Counted from the stretch's first letter, positions 36,321 through 45,236 are shown. The stretch: 64,000 nt of DNA from Oleiagrimonas sp964566965 (GCA_964566965.1 CAZMKO010000001.1:10547-74546); one strand, 5' to 3'. A program made the numbers and translations. Notes: generated by a model from the letters alone, not told the origin.

Positions 36321-37822
36321 GGCGTGCCCTCCAGGAGACCGCGGGCCACGGCCAAATCATCGAAGGGGTGCCTCACGCCGGCCACGTCCTGATAGGGCTC
36401 GTGGCCCTTGCCCGCCACCAGCACCACGTCGCCCGCATGCGCGGCTTCCAGCGCCATCGCGATGGCGCGCGCGCGGTCACGCTGCACCACCGCGTCGGCG
36501 GGCCGCTCGAGACCGGCCAGGATGTCGGCGACGATGGCGTCGCCGTCCTCGTGACGGGGGTTGTCGTCGGTGATGACCACGCGGTCGGCCAGACGCTCGG
36601 CGATGGCGGCCATCTGCGGGCGCTTGCCCGCGTCGCGTTCGCCGCCGCAACCGAACACGCAAGTCAGACGGCCGGCGCAATGGCCGCGCAGGCTGGACAA
36701 CGCCTGCTCGAGCGCGTCCGGCGTGTGCGCGTAGTCGACCACCAGCAGCGGTCGGCCATCGCTGCCGCCGAGCCGGCTCATGCGGCCCGGCACCGGCTGC
36801 AGGCGGCCGAGCACGTCGACGATGGTCTGGAACGGGGTGCCCAGCGCGCCCAGACAGGCGGCCACCGCCAGCAGATTGGCAACGTTGAAACGACCCAGCA
36901 ACGGACTGCGCACGGGCGCCTCGCCCCAGGGCGTGACCAGCACGAAGGCCAGCCCGGCACCCGTGGTGGACACCTCGACGGCACATACCGCGGCGTCATC
37001 GGTGGCCACGCCGGTGCGCAGGCAGCGTACGTCGGCCGCGACGCGGGTGGCCAATTCGCGTCCGAAATCGTCATCCACGTTCAGCACCGCGGCCGACAGG
37101 GTCGGCCACGCGAACAGGCGCGCCTTGGCCTCGCCGTAGGCCTGCATGGTGCCGTGATAGTCGAGGTGGTCGCGGGTGAGGTTGGTGAAAACCGCCACGT
37201 CGAAGGCGACCGCATCCACACGGCCCTGGTCCAACGCATGCGACGACACCTCCATGGCCACGTGGGTGGCGCCGGCATCGCGCAACGCGGCCAGTTGGCG
37301 GTGCACGCTGATGACGTCGGGCGTGGTCCGCTCGCCCGCTTCCAGATGTCCGTGCAGGCCCACGCCCAGGGTGCCGATGCTGGCCGCGTGATGACCCAGC
37401 ATGGCCCAGGCCTGGGCCAGCATCTGCACGGTGGATGTCTTGCCGTTGGTGCCGGTGACCCCGACCACGGCCAGGCCCGTCGAGGGATGACCGAAAAAGC
37501 GGTCGGCGGCGGCACCGAGGTGCCGGCGCAGGTTGGCGATCCAGACCACCGGGCCGGTACCGGCGCGTGGCCGGGCGTGCTCGCCATCGCCTGCCGGCTG
37601 TCCATCCCCACGCTCGGCCAGCACCACGGCCGCACCCTGCTCCCACGCCATCGGCGCGAACTCGATGCCATGCGTGGTGCCGCCCTGCAGTGCCACGAAC
37701 GCGTGGCCGGGGCGCACCTGACGCGAATCCAGGGCCAGACCGGACACCCGGATGGCACCGGCATCGGCGGGCACCAGACCGGGCAACAGGTCGTGCAAGG
37801 TCATGCCGGCAGTCACAGTCAT
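36314..37822 (-). CDS. murE: UDP-MurNAc-tripeptide synthetase (diaminopimelate-adding)
   Basis: The 502-residue Mur ligase adds the third stem residue. The ATP loop VGVTGTNGKTSTVQML, MEVSSHALDQGR and VDYAHTPDALEQ are present. The residue-selecting motif reads DNPRHED, the DNPR form typical of meso-diaminopimelate-adding enzymes, so the organism has a Gram-negative type stem. The ATG overlaps the ftsI stop (ATGA). Confidence 0.97.
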   Translation of the reverse strand: MTVTAGMTLHDLLPGLVPADAGAIRVSGLALDSRQVRPGHAFVALQGGTTHGIEFAPMAWEQGAAVVLAERGDGQPAGDGEHARPRAGTGPVVWIANLRRHLGAAADRFFGHPSTGLAVVGVTGTNGKTSTVQMLAQAWAMLGHHAASIGTLGVGLHGHLEAGERTTPDVISVHRQLAALRDAGATHVAMEVSSHALDQGRVDAVAFDVAVFTNLTRDHLDYHGTMQAYGEAKARLFAWPTLSAAVLNVDDDFGRELATRVAADVRCLRTGVATDDAAVCAVEVSTTGAGLAFVLVTPWGEAPVRSPLLGRFNVANLLAVAACLGALGTPFQTIVDVLGRLQPVPGRMSRLGGSDGRPLLVVDYAHTPDALEQALSSLRGHCAGRLTCVFGCGGERDAGKRPQMAAIAERLADRVVITDDNPRHEDGDAIVADILAGLERPADAVVQRDRARAIAMALEAAHAGDVVLVAGKGHEPYQDVAGVRHPFDDLAVARGLLEGTPC

Positions 37823-39609
37823 GGCGTCCCCCCCGCGGCCAACGCCGGCGCGTGCCCGGCGCCCAGCATCGGCGACAGCCTCTTGCCGCCGATCACCAGT
37901 TCCGGATCGACCTTGTCGGGGTTGACGTCCATCAGCCGCAGCGCGCCTTCCATCACCGCCTTGAACACCGGCGCGGCCACGGTGGTCCCGAAATACTGGC
38001 CCTTGGAGCCGCGCACCACCACCACGCCGACCAGGCGCGGATGGCCGGCCGGGGCCATGCCCGCGAACAGCGAATTGTAGACATCCTTCTCGTAGCCGCC
38101 GGCACTGGCCTGATGCGAGGTGCCGGTCTTGCCGGCGGCGCTGTAGTTGGCGATGCGGGCGGTGCGATAGGCGGTGCCGCGCGGATTTTCCACCACGGTC
38201 TCGAGGATGTCGACCATCTCCTGCGCCACCTGCGGCTGCACCACCCGCCGCGGCGGGTTGTCGACATCCTTGACGAAACTGGGGTGGTGCAACACCCCGC
38301 CGTTGGCCAGTGCCGAGTACGCCTGCGCCAGCTGCAGCAGGGTCACGCTGAAGCCGTAGCCGTAGCCGATCGTCGCCTGGCGGATCTTGCGCCAGTCGCG
38401 GCTGATCGGCAGGATGCCCGACGATTCGCCCGGGTAACCGCTCTCGGTACTGCTGCCGAACCCGAACGAGCGGAACACGTCGTACATGTGCCCGCGATCC
38501 ATGCTGAGCGCGATCTTGGCCGCGCCGATGTTGCTGGAGCGGGTGATCACGCCGGTGACATCAAGCAGGCCCTCGGGATGGTCGTCGTGAATGGTGTGCC
38601 GGCCGATGACCCACCAGCCGGGTCCGGTCTGGACCTTGGTCGTGGGCGTCCACTCGCCGGTTTCCAGCGCCGCGGTGATGGTGAACGCCTTGGCCGTCGA
38701 ACCGGGCTCGAACACATCGGTCACGACGCGGTTGCGACGCTCGTTGGCGGTACTGGAAGGCAGATCGTTGGGGTTGTAGGACGGCAGGCTGACCATGGAC
38801 AGCACTTCGCCGTTGCTGGGATCCATCACCACCATCGCGGCCGACGTGGCGTGGAATTTCTTCATCGCCTCGTTGAGCTCGCGCCAGGTCAGGTACTGGA
38901 TGCGCCGATCGATGCTCAAGGTGAGGTTGTGACCAGGCTGGGGCGGACGCACCTGCTCCACGTTCTCGACCACGCGTCCGTTGCCGTCACGGATGACCTT
39001 CTTGGCGCCGGCCTGGCCGGTGAGCCACTGGTTGTAGGACAGCTCCAGACCCTCCTGGCCGGTGCCGTCGATGTTGGTGAAGCCCAACACATGCGCGGTG
39101 ATCGCGCCGGACGGGTAGAACCGCCGGTACTCGCGCTGCTCGTTGACGCCGGGAATCTTCAGGTCCAGCACCGCCTGCGCAGCCTCGGGACTCATCTGGC
39201 GCTTCAGGTACACGAACTGGCGCCCGGCACGCTGCGCCAGGCGTTGCGCCAGGCGGCCACCGTCCACGCCCAGGGCCCGTGCCAGTTCCGGAATGCGGTC
39301 GGTGTGTTCCAGCAGCTTTTGCGGGTTGGCCCACAGCGATTCCATGGGCGTGGACACGGCCAGCGGCACCCCGTGGCGGTCGAAGATGGTGCCGCGTGAC
39401 ACCGCGATGGGCATGGTACGCAGGAAGCGTTCGTTGCCCTGCTTCTGGTAGAAACCCTTGTCCAGCACCTGCAGATCCACCGCCCGCGCCACCAGCCCGA
39501 TGGCGCCCAGCGCCAGCAGTCCGACCACCAGCGCCAGGCGCAGGCGCACCTGCGGCTGGTGGCCGCGGCGCGGGGTGTCGAGACGGGGAGATGGTCCGCG
39601 CACGCTCAT
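37819..39609 (-). CDS. ftsI: septal peptidoglycan transpeptidase FtsI (PBP3)
   Basis: The 596-residue class B penicillin-binding protein cross-links septal murein with FtsW. One N-terminal membrane helix (about 25-43) is followed by the pedestal domain, then the transpeptidase with SxxK in PGSTAKAFT, SxN in RSSNIGAAK and KTG in GKTGTSHQAS. The ATG overlaps the ftsL stop. Length is usual. Confidence 0.97.
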   Translation of the reverse strand: MSVRGPSPRLDTPRRGHQPQVRLRLALVVGLLALGAIGLVARAVDLQVLDKGFYQKQGNERFLRTMPIAVSRGTIFDRHGVPLAVSTPMESLWANPQKLLEHTDRIPELARALGVDGGRLAQRLAQRAGRQFVYLKRQMSPEAAQAVLDLKIPGVNEQREYRRFYPSGAITAHVLGFTNIDGTGQEGLELSYNQWLTGQAGAKKVIRDGNGRVVENVEQVRPPQPGHNLTLSIDRRIQYLTWRELNEAMKKFHATSAAMVVMDPSNGEVLSMVSLPSYNPNDLPSSTANERRNRVVTDVFEPGSTAKAFTITAALETGEWTPTTKVQTGPGWWVIGRHTIHDDHPEGLLDVTGVITRSSNIGAAKIALSMDRGHMYDVFRSFGFGSSTESGYPGESSGILPISRDWRKIRQATIGYGYGFSVTLLQLAQAYSALANGGVLHHPSFVKDVDNPPRRVVQPQVAQEMVDILETVVENPRGTAYRTARIANYSAAGKTGTSHQASAGGYEKDVYNSLFAGMAPAGHPRLVGVVVVRGSKGQYFGTTVAAPVFKAVMEGALRLMDVNPDKVDPELVIGGKRLSPMLGAGHAPALAAGGTP

Positions 39610-39878
39610 GGGCGAATCAACCGGATATCGCCGGGCGCCGGCTCGATCATGCCCAGCTTGTCGCGCGCCTGCGCTTCGATGCGCACCGGATCGGCCCAGG
39701 TGGCCTGTTCCAGCTCAAGGCGCCCGAATTCGATGTTCAGGTGGTCACGTTCGGCCTGCAGCCGACTCAACTGCATGAACAGCATGCGGTTTTCCTGGCG
39801 CGCCCAGACCACGGCGATGGCACTGGCGATCACCGTCAGCAGCAGCCCGAGCAGGATGACGGCACGCAGCACGTTCAT
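39606..39878 (-). CDS. ftsL: cell division protein FtsL
   Basis: The 90-residue bitopic protein has one membrane helix at about 5-25 and a coiled-coil-like periplasmic part (LSRLQAERDHLNIEFGRLELEQ) that pairs with FtsB. Such proteins are poorly conserved in sequence, so the call rests on size, topology and position between rsmH and ftsI, both of which it overlaps by 4 bp. Confidence 0.93.
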   Translation of the reverse strand: MNVLRAVILLGLLLTVIASAIAVVWARQENRMLFMQLSRLQAERDHLNIEFGRLELEQATWADPVRIEAQARDKLGMIEPAPGDIRLIRP

Positions 39879-40813
39879 GCCGCCTCCTCCAGACGCTCGG
39901 CCACGCGCAACACCGCCGAGCGTGCGCGCGGATTGGCGGCCAGTTCGGCCGCCCCGGCGAAGCGCGCCTTGCCGACCGCGCGCAGACGTGCGCGTGGCGC
40001 CGGCGCCGGTGGCAGATGCCGCGGCTGCGGACGCGCGCGTCCGGACTCGTCACGGATGAACTGCTTGACCAGACGATCCTCCAGCGAATGGAAACTGATC
40101 ACCACCAGCCGCCCGCCCGGCCGCAACCGCTCGAGTGCACCGGCCAGCCCGTGCTCCAGCGCGTCGAGTTCACCGTTGACCTGGATGCGCAAGGCCTGGA
40201 ACGTGCGCGTGGCCGGATGCTTGCCCTTCTCGCGATGCCCCAGCAGGTCGACCAGCAGCGTGGCCAGTTCGCCCGTACGCCGGATCGGCTGTTCCTGGCG
40301 GCGTGTCACGATGGCGCGCGCGATGCGACGGCTGAAACGTTCCTCGCCATAACGCCACAACACGTCCGCGATGACGCTTTCCGCGGCCGTGGCGAGAAAA
40401 TCCGCCGCGCTTTCGCCCGTGGTCGGATCCATGCGCATGTCCAGCGGCGCGTCGGCCATGAAGCTGAAACCGCGCGCCGCGTCATCCAGCTGCGGCGAAG
40501 ACACGCCGATGTCCAGCAACACCCCGTCGAGGCCGTCGGCGGTCCGGTCCCACTGCGCCATCTCGGCAAAGCTGCCGTGCCGGAGATGTACGCGCGGATC
40601 GTCGCCGAAGCGCTGCCGTGCGGTGGCGATCGCTTCGGGATCGCGATCCATCAGCAGCAACCGTCCGTCGGAGCCAAGCCGGTCCAGCAGCGCGCGGGCA
40701 TGCCCGCCGCGCCCGAAGGTTCCATCGAGATAGCATCCCCGCGGCTGCACGGCGAGCCCCTCCAGCGCTTCCTCCAACATCACCGGGATGTGCTGCAATT
40801 GATTGTCTTGCAT
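39875..40813 (-). CDS. rsmH: 16S rRNA (cytosine1402-N4)-methyltransferase
   Basis: The 312-residue SAM-dependent enzyme methylates C1402 of 16S rRNA. HIPVMLEEALEGL opens the domain, then YLDGTFGRGGHARALL (SAM site), DIGVSSPQLDDAARGFSF and the C-terminal ISFHSLEDRLVKQF. I chose the ATG at 40813 (MQDNQLQHIPV), which has a GCGGGG stretch upstream; a GTG at 40846 would add 11 residues with no family match. The stop overlaps ftsL. Confidence 0.96.
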   Translation of the reverse strand: MQDNQLQHIPVMLEEALEGLAVQPRGCYLDGTFGRGGHARALLDRLGSDGRLLLMDRDPEAIATARQRFGDDPRVHLRHGSFAEMAQWDRTADGLDGVLLDIGVSSPQLDDAARGFSFMADAPLDMRMDPTTGESAADFLATAAESVIADVLWRYGEERFSRRIARAIVTRRQEQPIRRTGELATLLVDLLGHREKGKHPATRTFQALRIQVNGELDALEHGLAGALERLRPGGRLVVISFHSLEDRLVKQFIRDESGRARPQPRHLPPAPAPRARLRAVGKARFAGAAELAANPRARSAVLRVAERLEEAA

Positions 40814-40852
40814 TGCGGCCACCCCGCTCGGTCCTCTCGTACTCACTTGTTG

Positions 40853-41299
40853 TCACAACTTGAGATCGGCCATCTCCTCGCTGATCTCGTCTTCTTCGAT
40901 GGTCTGGCGAATCTTGGCCAGGTGCGCCTGCTCGCTCCAGATCTCGAACTTGTTGCCCATGCCCAGCAATACCGCCTTCTTCTCGATGCCGGCCGCGTTG
41001 CGTTGACTGGCCGGCAAAAGTATTCGCGCCGCCCCGTCCGGCTCGACCATCGCGGCGGCACCGACCAGCTTCATTTGCAAGTTGCGATGCACCGCCTTGA
41101 CGCCGGGCAACGCGTTGACCTGGTCGCGCAGCTGCTCCCACTCCCCCTTGGGGAACAACCACAGACAACCGGATTCAAACGGGTTGTAGGTCACCACCAG
41201 CTGATTGGCGCACGCATCCCCGATGGCCGCCCGGTAGGCGGTCGGGATGGCCAAGCGGCCCTTGGCGTCAATCGTGATGGCGGTTTCACCTTGGAACAC
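40853..41299 (-). CDS. mraZ: MraZ, transcriptional regulator of the dcw cluster
   Basis: The 148-residue protein has two SpoVT-AbrB-like halves, each with a DxxGR motif or its relic (AITIDAKGRLAIPTAYR and the ARILLPASQR region). It binds repeats upstream of its own gene and represses the cluster. The GTG at 41299 (MFQGETAITID) gives the family's normal length and has GGAAG upstream; the frame could extend to a TTG 18 bp earlier. Four operator repeats are visible just upstream. Confidence 0.95.
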   Translation of the reverse strand: MFQGETAITIDAKGRLAIPTAYRAAIGDACANQLVVTYNPFESGCLWLFPKGEWEQLRDQVNALPGVKAVHRNLQMKLVGAAAMVEPDGAARILLPASQRNAAGIEKKAVLLGMGNKFEIWSEQAHLAKIRQTIEEDEISEEMADLKL

Positions 41300-41311
41300 G
41301 GCGTTCGACTT

Positions 41312-41345
41312 CCACAAAAAACCACTAATTCACACTGATCGCCAC
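41312..41345 (-). promoter_or_regulatory. MraZ operator, four direct repeats at 10-bp spacing
   Basis: On the minus strand four GTGG/GTGT repeats occur at exactly 10-bp steps (plus-strand positions 41342, 41332, 41322, 41312). MraZ is known to bind runs of such short repeats ahead of mraZ. The first repeat touches the -10 box, so binding should block transcription start. Confidence 0.82.
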
Positions 41346-41372
41346 GATAGTCTCAGCCCGTGAGACTGTCAA
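41344..41372 (-). promoter_or_regulatory. dcw cluster promoter
   Basis: On the minus strand a perfect -35 TTGACA (41367-41372) and a -10 TATCGT (41344-41349) are 17 bp apart, 45 bp ahead of mraZ. The spacer itself is a perfect inverted repeat, GTCTCA-5-TGAGAC. Confidence 0.85.
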
Positions 41373-41533
41373 GCGAAAATTGCTTGCAGATCAAGGACAA
41401 ACGGGACCACAAACACCAACAGAAACTGAACGTGAGAGCAGTTTCTGAGGAACATGGGCAAGCGCATTGAAATGATGGGTTTTTTGCTTTGGATGGTGTG
41501 GGCGGATGCGAAGTTCGCGGCATCGGGGAGATC

Positions 41534-41561
41534 GGGACCCGGGACCCGGGACCCGGGACCC
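41534..41561. repeat. solitary 4x GGGACCC heptamer array
   Basis: Four perfect GGGACCC units, 28 bp, as in the arrays at 29558 and 33636, but without a facing partner array nearby. It lies between the mraZ promoter and the rnpB terminator, 57 bp from a REP pair. Confidence 0.9.
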
Positions 41562-41617
41562 GAACTTCCGGAGAGTTTCCGGAGAAAGGCACTCTGCCGG
41601 CTTCGGGTCGGCTGTGG

Positions 41618-41700
41618 CCATCGCGGCCATGGGCCGCTCCTACAAAGGGTTTCAGGAAATTTCACGCATGCCCTGTGGGAGCGGCCCATGGCCGCGATGG
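41618..41700. repeat. inverted pair of REP-like palindromes (variant A)
   Basis: Same units and layout as at 19239-19320 (41618-41644 and 41674-41700), with a 29-bp spacer that shares a GGTTTCAGG piece. It lies in the 535-bp non-coding stretch between mraZ and rnpB, which otherwise holds the promoter, the heptamer array and the rnpB terminator. Confidence 0.85.
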
Positions 41701-41778
41701 CCCCGTCCAGGCCGATACATTTTCATCTCCGCTACCGATATTCCGAAGGCCCGCCACCACCATCCCCGAGCCCCACCT

Positions 41779-41815
41779 CAAAAAAAACCGACCGCGCCCT
41801 GGACAAGGCGCGGTC
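41779..41815 (-). terminator. rho-independent terminator of rnpB
   Basis: On the minus strand a perfect 9-bp stem (41790-41798 with 41807-41815) with an 8-nt loop is followed by eight U. It lies 20 bp after the end of the RNase P RNA. Confidence 0.9.
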
Positions 41816-41834
41816 GATCCGTGTTGCAAATGAA

Positions 41835-42198
41835 GGAGTCGGCCTGTAAGCCGGGTTCTGTACGCCCGAAGGCGCGACAGTCATTCCTCTGGGCCCGACG
41901 TCACCGTCGGGCTCAAGCAACCTACCCGGGAGCGACGCGGGCCACGCCGATGCTCCCCTATTCGGTCTTGCTCCGGGTGGGGTTTACCGTGCCACGCGGC
42001 GTTGTCCCCGCGCGCGGTGCGCTCTTGCCGCACCCTTTCACCCTTGCCACGCACATCCGAAGATGCCGTTCGGCGGTCTGCTCTCTGTTGCACTGGCCGT
42101 CAGTTCACACTGCCCAGGCGTTACCTGGCACCCTGCCCTGCGGAGCCCGGACTTTCCTCGACATGCAAAGCACACCGCGACTGTCCGGCCGACTCCGG
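41835..42198 (-). ncRNA. rnpB: RNase P RNA (class A)
   Basis: The RNA is the catalytic part of RNase P, which matures tRNA 5' ends. The ends pair as a 10-bp P1 helix (42187-42196 with 41835-41844). Near the 5' end is GAGGAAAGTCCGGGCTCC and downstream the conserved ACAGAGAGCAGACCGCC; near the 3' end is ACAGAACCCGGCTTACAGG, all class A hallmarks. It sits between mraZ and rsmI, the usual gammaproteobacterial site. Exact ends are approximate by a few bases. Confidence 0.96.
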
Positions 42199-42203
42199 GG
42201 CTT

Positions 42204-42209
42204 ATTGTA
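42204..42209 (-). promoter_or_regulatory. -10 box of rnpB
   Basis: On the minus strand TACAAT ends about 6 bp before the predicted 5' end of the RNA. No convincing -35 box was seen. Confidence 0.5.
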
Positions 42210-42215
42210 GAGGAG

Positions 42216-42457
42216 CTAGGGGCGAGGTGGCGAGGGATGAGTAGCGAGGGCGCTGGTTTGAAGGCCGAGGCTCGTTTGTGCAGGGGGTTGGGGGTGGGTA
42301 GCGGGGGCGCAAGTTCGTAGGGCGGGCAGTGCCCGCCCTACGCAAAGCAGCGAGCCAAAAATCCCTTTTTCGGGCAAATACCGACATGAACCATGCCGCG
42401 GACTGGATCACGGCCGCAAACCACAAGCCCCTCGCCCCTCGTCCCTCGCCCCTAATA
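42216..42457. repeat. degenerate heptamer arrays facing each other, with a central palindrome
   Basis: The gap between rnpB and rsmI starts with a GGGGCGA/GGGATGA-type run (42216-42250) and ends with CCCTCGC, CCCTCGT, CCCTCGC and CCCTAATAG (42428-42457). The two share an 11-bp inverted match (42218-42228 with 42444-42454). Between them, 42316-42342 is a perfect 12-bp-stem palindrome with the loop AGT. The layout resembles the two GGGACCC-bounded elements but with another heptamer. No gene is seen. Confidence 0.65.
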
Positions 42458-42458
42458 G

Positions 42459-43283
42459 TCACCCATACAATGCCTTGCGCGGCGCACCGGTGATGGCGGC
42501 GGCCATCTTGGCGGCGCGGGCGGGGGGCAGTTCGTCGCGCAGAATGGCAAAGATGCGGCGGCCTTCGGCGACGCGGGCGTCGAGGTGTTCGCTGTTGCCG
42601 GCGACGAGCACCACGAATTCGCCGCGTTGCTGGTCGGCGTCGGCACCGACCGTGGCGGCCAGCCTCTGCAGAGGCTGGCCGATCACGGTCTCGAAGCGCT
42701 TGGTCAGTTCCCGCGCCAGTACCGCCTCGCGGTCGGCACCGAATACCTCGCGCATGTCGGCCAGACTCTGCACGATGCGATGCGAGGATTCATAGAAGAT
42801 GAGGGTACGGGTTTCATCGGCCAGTTCACGCAGACGGGCCTGGCGGGCCGCCGATTTCGACGGCAGAAAGCCCTCGAAGACAAACCGGTCGCTGGGCAAC
42901 CCGGCCACCGACAGGGCGGCCACCGCGGCACAGGCTCCCGGCACCGGGCTGACCCGGATCCCCGCCGCCCGCGCGGCACGCACCAGACGAAACCCGGGAT
43001 CGCTGATCAGCGGCGTGCCGGCATCGGACACCAGGGCCACGTCGTCGCCCGCCCGCAGCCGCGACAGGATCTGCGCCACGACATCGCGCTCGTTGTGCTC
43101 GTGCAACGCCGTCAACGGCTTGTCCAGGCCGTGGTGCGCCAGCAGCGGGCGGGTGTGGCGGGTATCCTCCGCGGCGACCAGTGCCGCCTGGCCGAGCACC
43201 ATCAGTGCGCGCGCCGAGATGTCGTCGCGGTGGCCGATCGGCGTGGCGACGACCCACAGGGTCCCTTGCTGAACAGCAGACAT
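42459..43283 (-). CDS. rsmI: 16S rRNA (cytidine1402-2'-O)-methyltransferase
   Basis: The 274-residue tetrapyrrole-methylase-fold enzyme methylates the ribose of C1402, the same nucleotide that RsmH (also in this window) methylates on the base. Motifs are LWVVATPIGHRDDIS, VAAEDTRHTRPLL, VSDAGTPLISDPGFRLV and ESSHRI. The start is the ATG at 43283 with GGAGA upstream; the longer frame is not supported. It is divergent from lpoA. Confidence 0.96.
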   Translation of the reverse strand: MSAVQQGTLWVVATPIGHRDDISARALMVLGQAALVAAEDTRHTRPLLAHHGLDKPLTALHEHNERDVVAQILSRLRAGDDVALVSDAGTPLISDPGFRLVRAARAAGIRVSPVPGACAAVAALSVAGLPSDRFVFEGFLPSKSAARQARLRELADETRTLIFYESSHRIVQSLADMREVFGADREAVLARELTKRFETVIGQPLQRLAATVGADADQQRGEFVVLVAGNSEHLDARVAEGRRIFAILRDELPPARAAKMAAAITGAPRKALYG

Positions 43284-43328
43284 GACATCTCCGGGGAAAA
43301 CGACTCGATCGGCTATCATCGCGCAAAA

Positions 43329-43347
43329 GGACACCCGCGCGGTGTCC
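43329..43347 (+). other. hairpin in the lpoA leader
   Basis: A perfect 7-bp stem, GGACACC-CGCGC-GGTGTCC, lies 25 bp before the lpoA start and just after a TATCAT -10-like box (43314-43319). Its role is unknown. Confidence 0.4.
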
Positions 43348-43371
43348 CGATCGTCACAGGGAAATTTCCGC

Positions 43372-45228
43372 ATGCGTCGACTTCGCCCCGCCCTCCTGCT
43401 GCTGGCCCTCGCCATGGCCGGTTGCGTCACCACGGTGAGCGTGCCGTCCCGGCATCAGCAGGAACAGGGCCAACAGGCCCATCACCTGTTCGAGCGCGGC
43501 CACTACCAGCGCGCCGCCGAGGCCTACACCCAGCTGGCGTCGCAGTACCGCGATGCCGACGACTACTTCCGCCTGCGCGCCGCCGAGGCATGGCGGGAGG
43601 CCGGCAACCAGGAAAACCTGGCACAAACGCTGGCCAAGGTGCACCGCCAGCGTCTGCAGCCGGAAGATCAACGCCACTACGACCTGCTGCAGGCCGAACT
43701 GGCTCTGCAGCAGGGTGACGCCGCCCAGGCGATGCAGCTGACCTCGGGCACGCTGGACGACGTGCCGCCGCCCTTGCGCGCCCGGGCACTGGAGCTGCGC
43801 GCACGCGCGCAGGCCGCACAAGGCCAGACCTGGGAGGCCGCCCGTACCCGGGTCAAGTTGCATGACGAGCTTGGCGGCGACGAGCGCACGCACAATCGCG
43901 AACGCATCCTGGCCCTGCTCGCCGATCTCGGCCCCGACGCGCTGCAGCAACGCGTACGCACGCTGACCCGTGACGACCCGATGCGTCCTTGGCTGGTCGA
44001 GTCGCTGAACCAGCAGGGTGTCACGATGGCCCCGACCGCACCGGAACTGACCCGCCCGGTGGGCACCCTGTTCGGCAACGGCGAGCAGGCCGAGGGATAC
44101 CGGATGCCGCGCCAGGTCGCGCTGATCCTGCCTCTGTCCGGGCCGCTCGCCGCCGCCGGCGACGCCGTCCGCCAGGGTTTCCTGGCCGCCTACTTCCAGA
44201 GTTCACGGCAAGTCGGGGATCTGCCGCCGCTGAAAATCTACGACACCCACGGCAACGCCCACGGCGCCGTCGAGGCCTACCGCCAGGCCGTGGCCGACGG
44301 CGCCACCCGGGTGGTCGGCCCCCTGATGCGCGACGGCGTCGGCGCGGTGCTGGGACAGGACGAACTGCCGGTCGACCTGCTGGCGCTCAACCACCCCGAC
44401 TCCGACGCCCTGCCTCCGCCTGGCGTCACCGAGTTCGCGCTGCGGCCGGAAGATGAAGGCGCCCAGGCCGCCGGCCACATGCATGATCGCGAACTGGACC
44501 GCGCCCTGCTCCTGGTCGCCAACGACGACGCCTCGCGCCGTGCGGCCAAGGCCTTCCAGGCACGCTTCGAAGATCAGGGCGGCCACATCCTGCAGCGCGT
44601 CAACCTGGATGCCGGCAGCGTCAATTACAGCGGTCTGCTGAAGGGACTCGACCTGAAACAGGCCGACACCGAACATACCGGTATCTTCCTGGCCATGCGT
44701 GCCCCGCAGGCCCGCCTGTTGATGCCGCAGATCCGGCTCGCCGGCAGCCGCCAGCCGGTCTTTGCCACCTCGCGTGTCTATGGCGGACGTGACGACGCGG
44801 TATCGGACCAGGACCTCGACGGCGTGCAATTTTGCGACGCGCCGTGGCTGTTCAACGCCCAGCCGGGGCTGCCGTCGCGCGCGGCCATGGCGGCCTCGCT
44901 GCCGGCCGCGCGCGGCAGCAGCGGCCGCCTGTTCGCGTTCGGCATGGATGCCTGGTCGCTGGTGCCGTACCTGGATTGGCTGCGCGAACACCCGGGCCGT
45001 TACCTGCCGGGTGCCAGCGGCCGCCTGACGGTCGACGATTTCGGCCGCATGCATCGGGTGCTGAGCTGGGCCCGCTTCGACCACGGCGTGGCACGCACCG
45101 AGGACGGCAGCCTGCGCATGGACCAGCCGGACATCGAGCAACAACCGGACATGCCCACGCTGCCGGTCAATACCGATGCGGAACACGACACGGCGCAACC
45201 GGCCGGCGCCGAGAGCGCAGGCGAATAG
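43372..45228 (+). CDS. lpoA: penicillin-binding protein activator LpoA
   Basis: The 618-residue outer-membrane lipoprotein (lipobox LAMAGC, Cys18) activates the murein synthase PBP1A from outside. The N-terminal third is TPR-like helical (HHLFERGHYQRAAEAYTQLASQYR); the C-terminal part has the periplasmic-binding fold opening QVALILPLSGPLAAAGDAVRQGF. It is divergent from rsmI and followed 8 bp later by yraN, the classic order. Confidence 0.94.
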   Translation: MRRLRPALLLLALAMAGCVTTVSVPSRHQQEQGQQAHHLFERGHYQRAAEAYTQLASQYRDADDYFRLRAAEAWREAGNQENLAQTLAKVHRQRLQPEDQRHYDLLQAELALQQGDAAQAMQLTSGTLDDVPPPLRARALELRARAQAAQGQTWEAARTRVKLHDELGGDERTHNRERILALLADLGPDALQQRVRTLTRDDPMRPWLVESLNQQGVTMAPTAPELTRPVGTLFGNGEQAEGYRMPRQVALILPLSGPLAAAGDAVRQGFLAAYFQSSRQVGDLPPLKIYDTHGNAHGAVEAYRQAVADGATRVVGPLMRDGVGAVLGQDELPVDLLALNHPDSDALPPPGVTEFALRPEDEGAQAAGHMHDRELDRALLLVANDDASRRAAKAFQARFEDQGGHILQRVNLDAGSVNYSGLLKGLDLKQADTEHTGIFLAMRAPQARLLMPQIRLAGSRQPVFATSRVYGGRDDAVSDQDLDGVQFCDAPWLFNAQPGLPSRAAMAASLPAARGSSGRLFAFGMDAWSLVPYLDWLREHPGRYLPGASGRLTVDDFGRMHRVLSWARFDHGVARTEDGSLRMDQPDIEQQPDMPTLPVNTDAEHDTAQPAGAESAGE

Positions 45229-45236
45229 TCAGTCCG

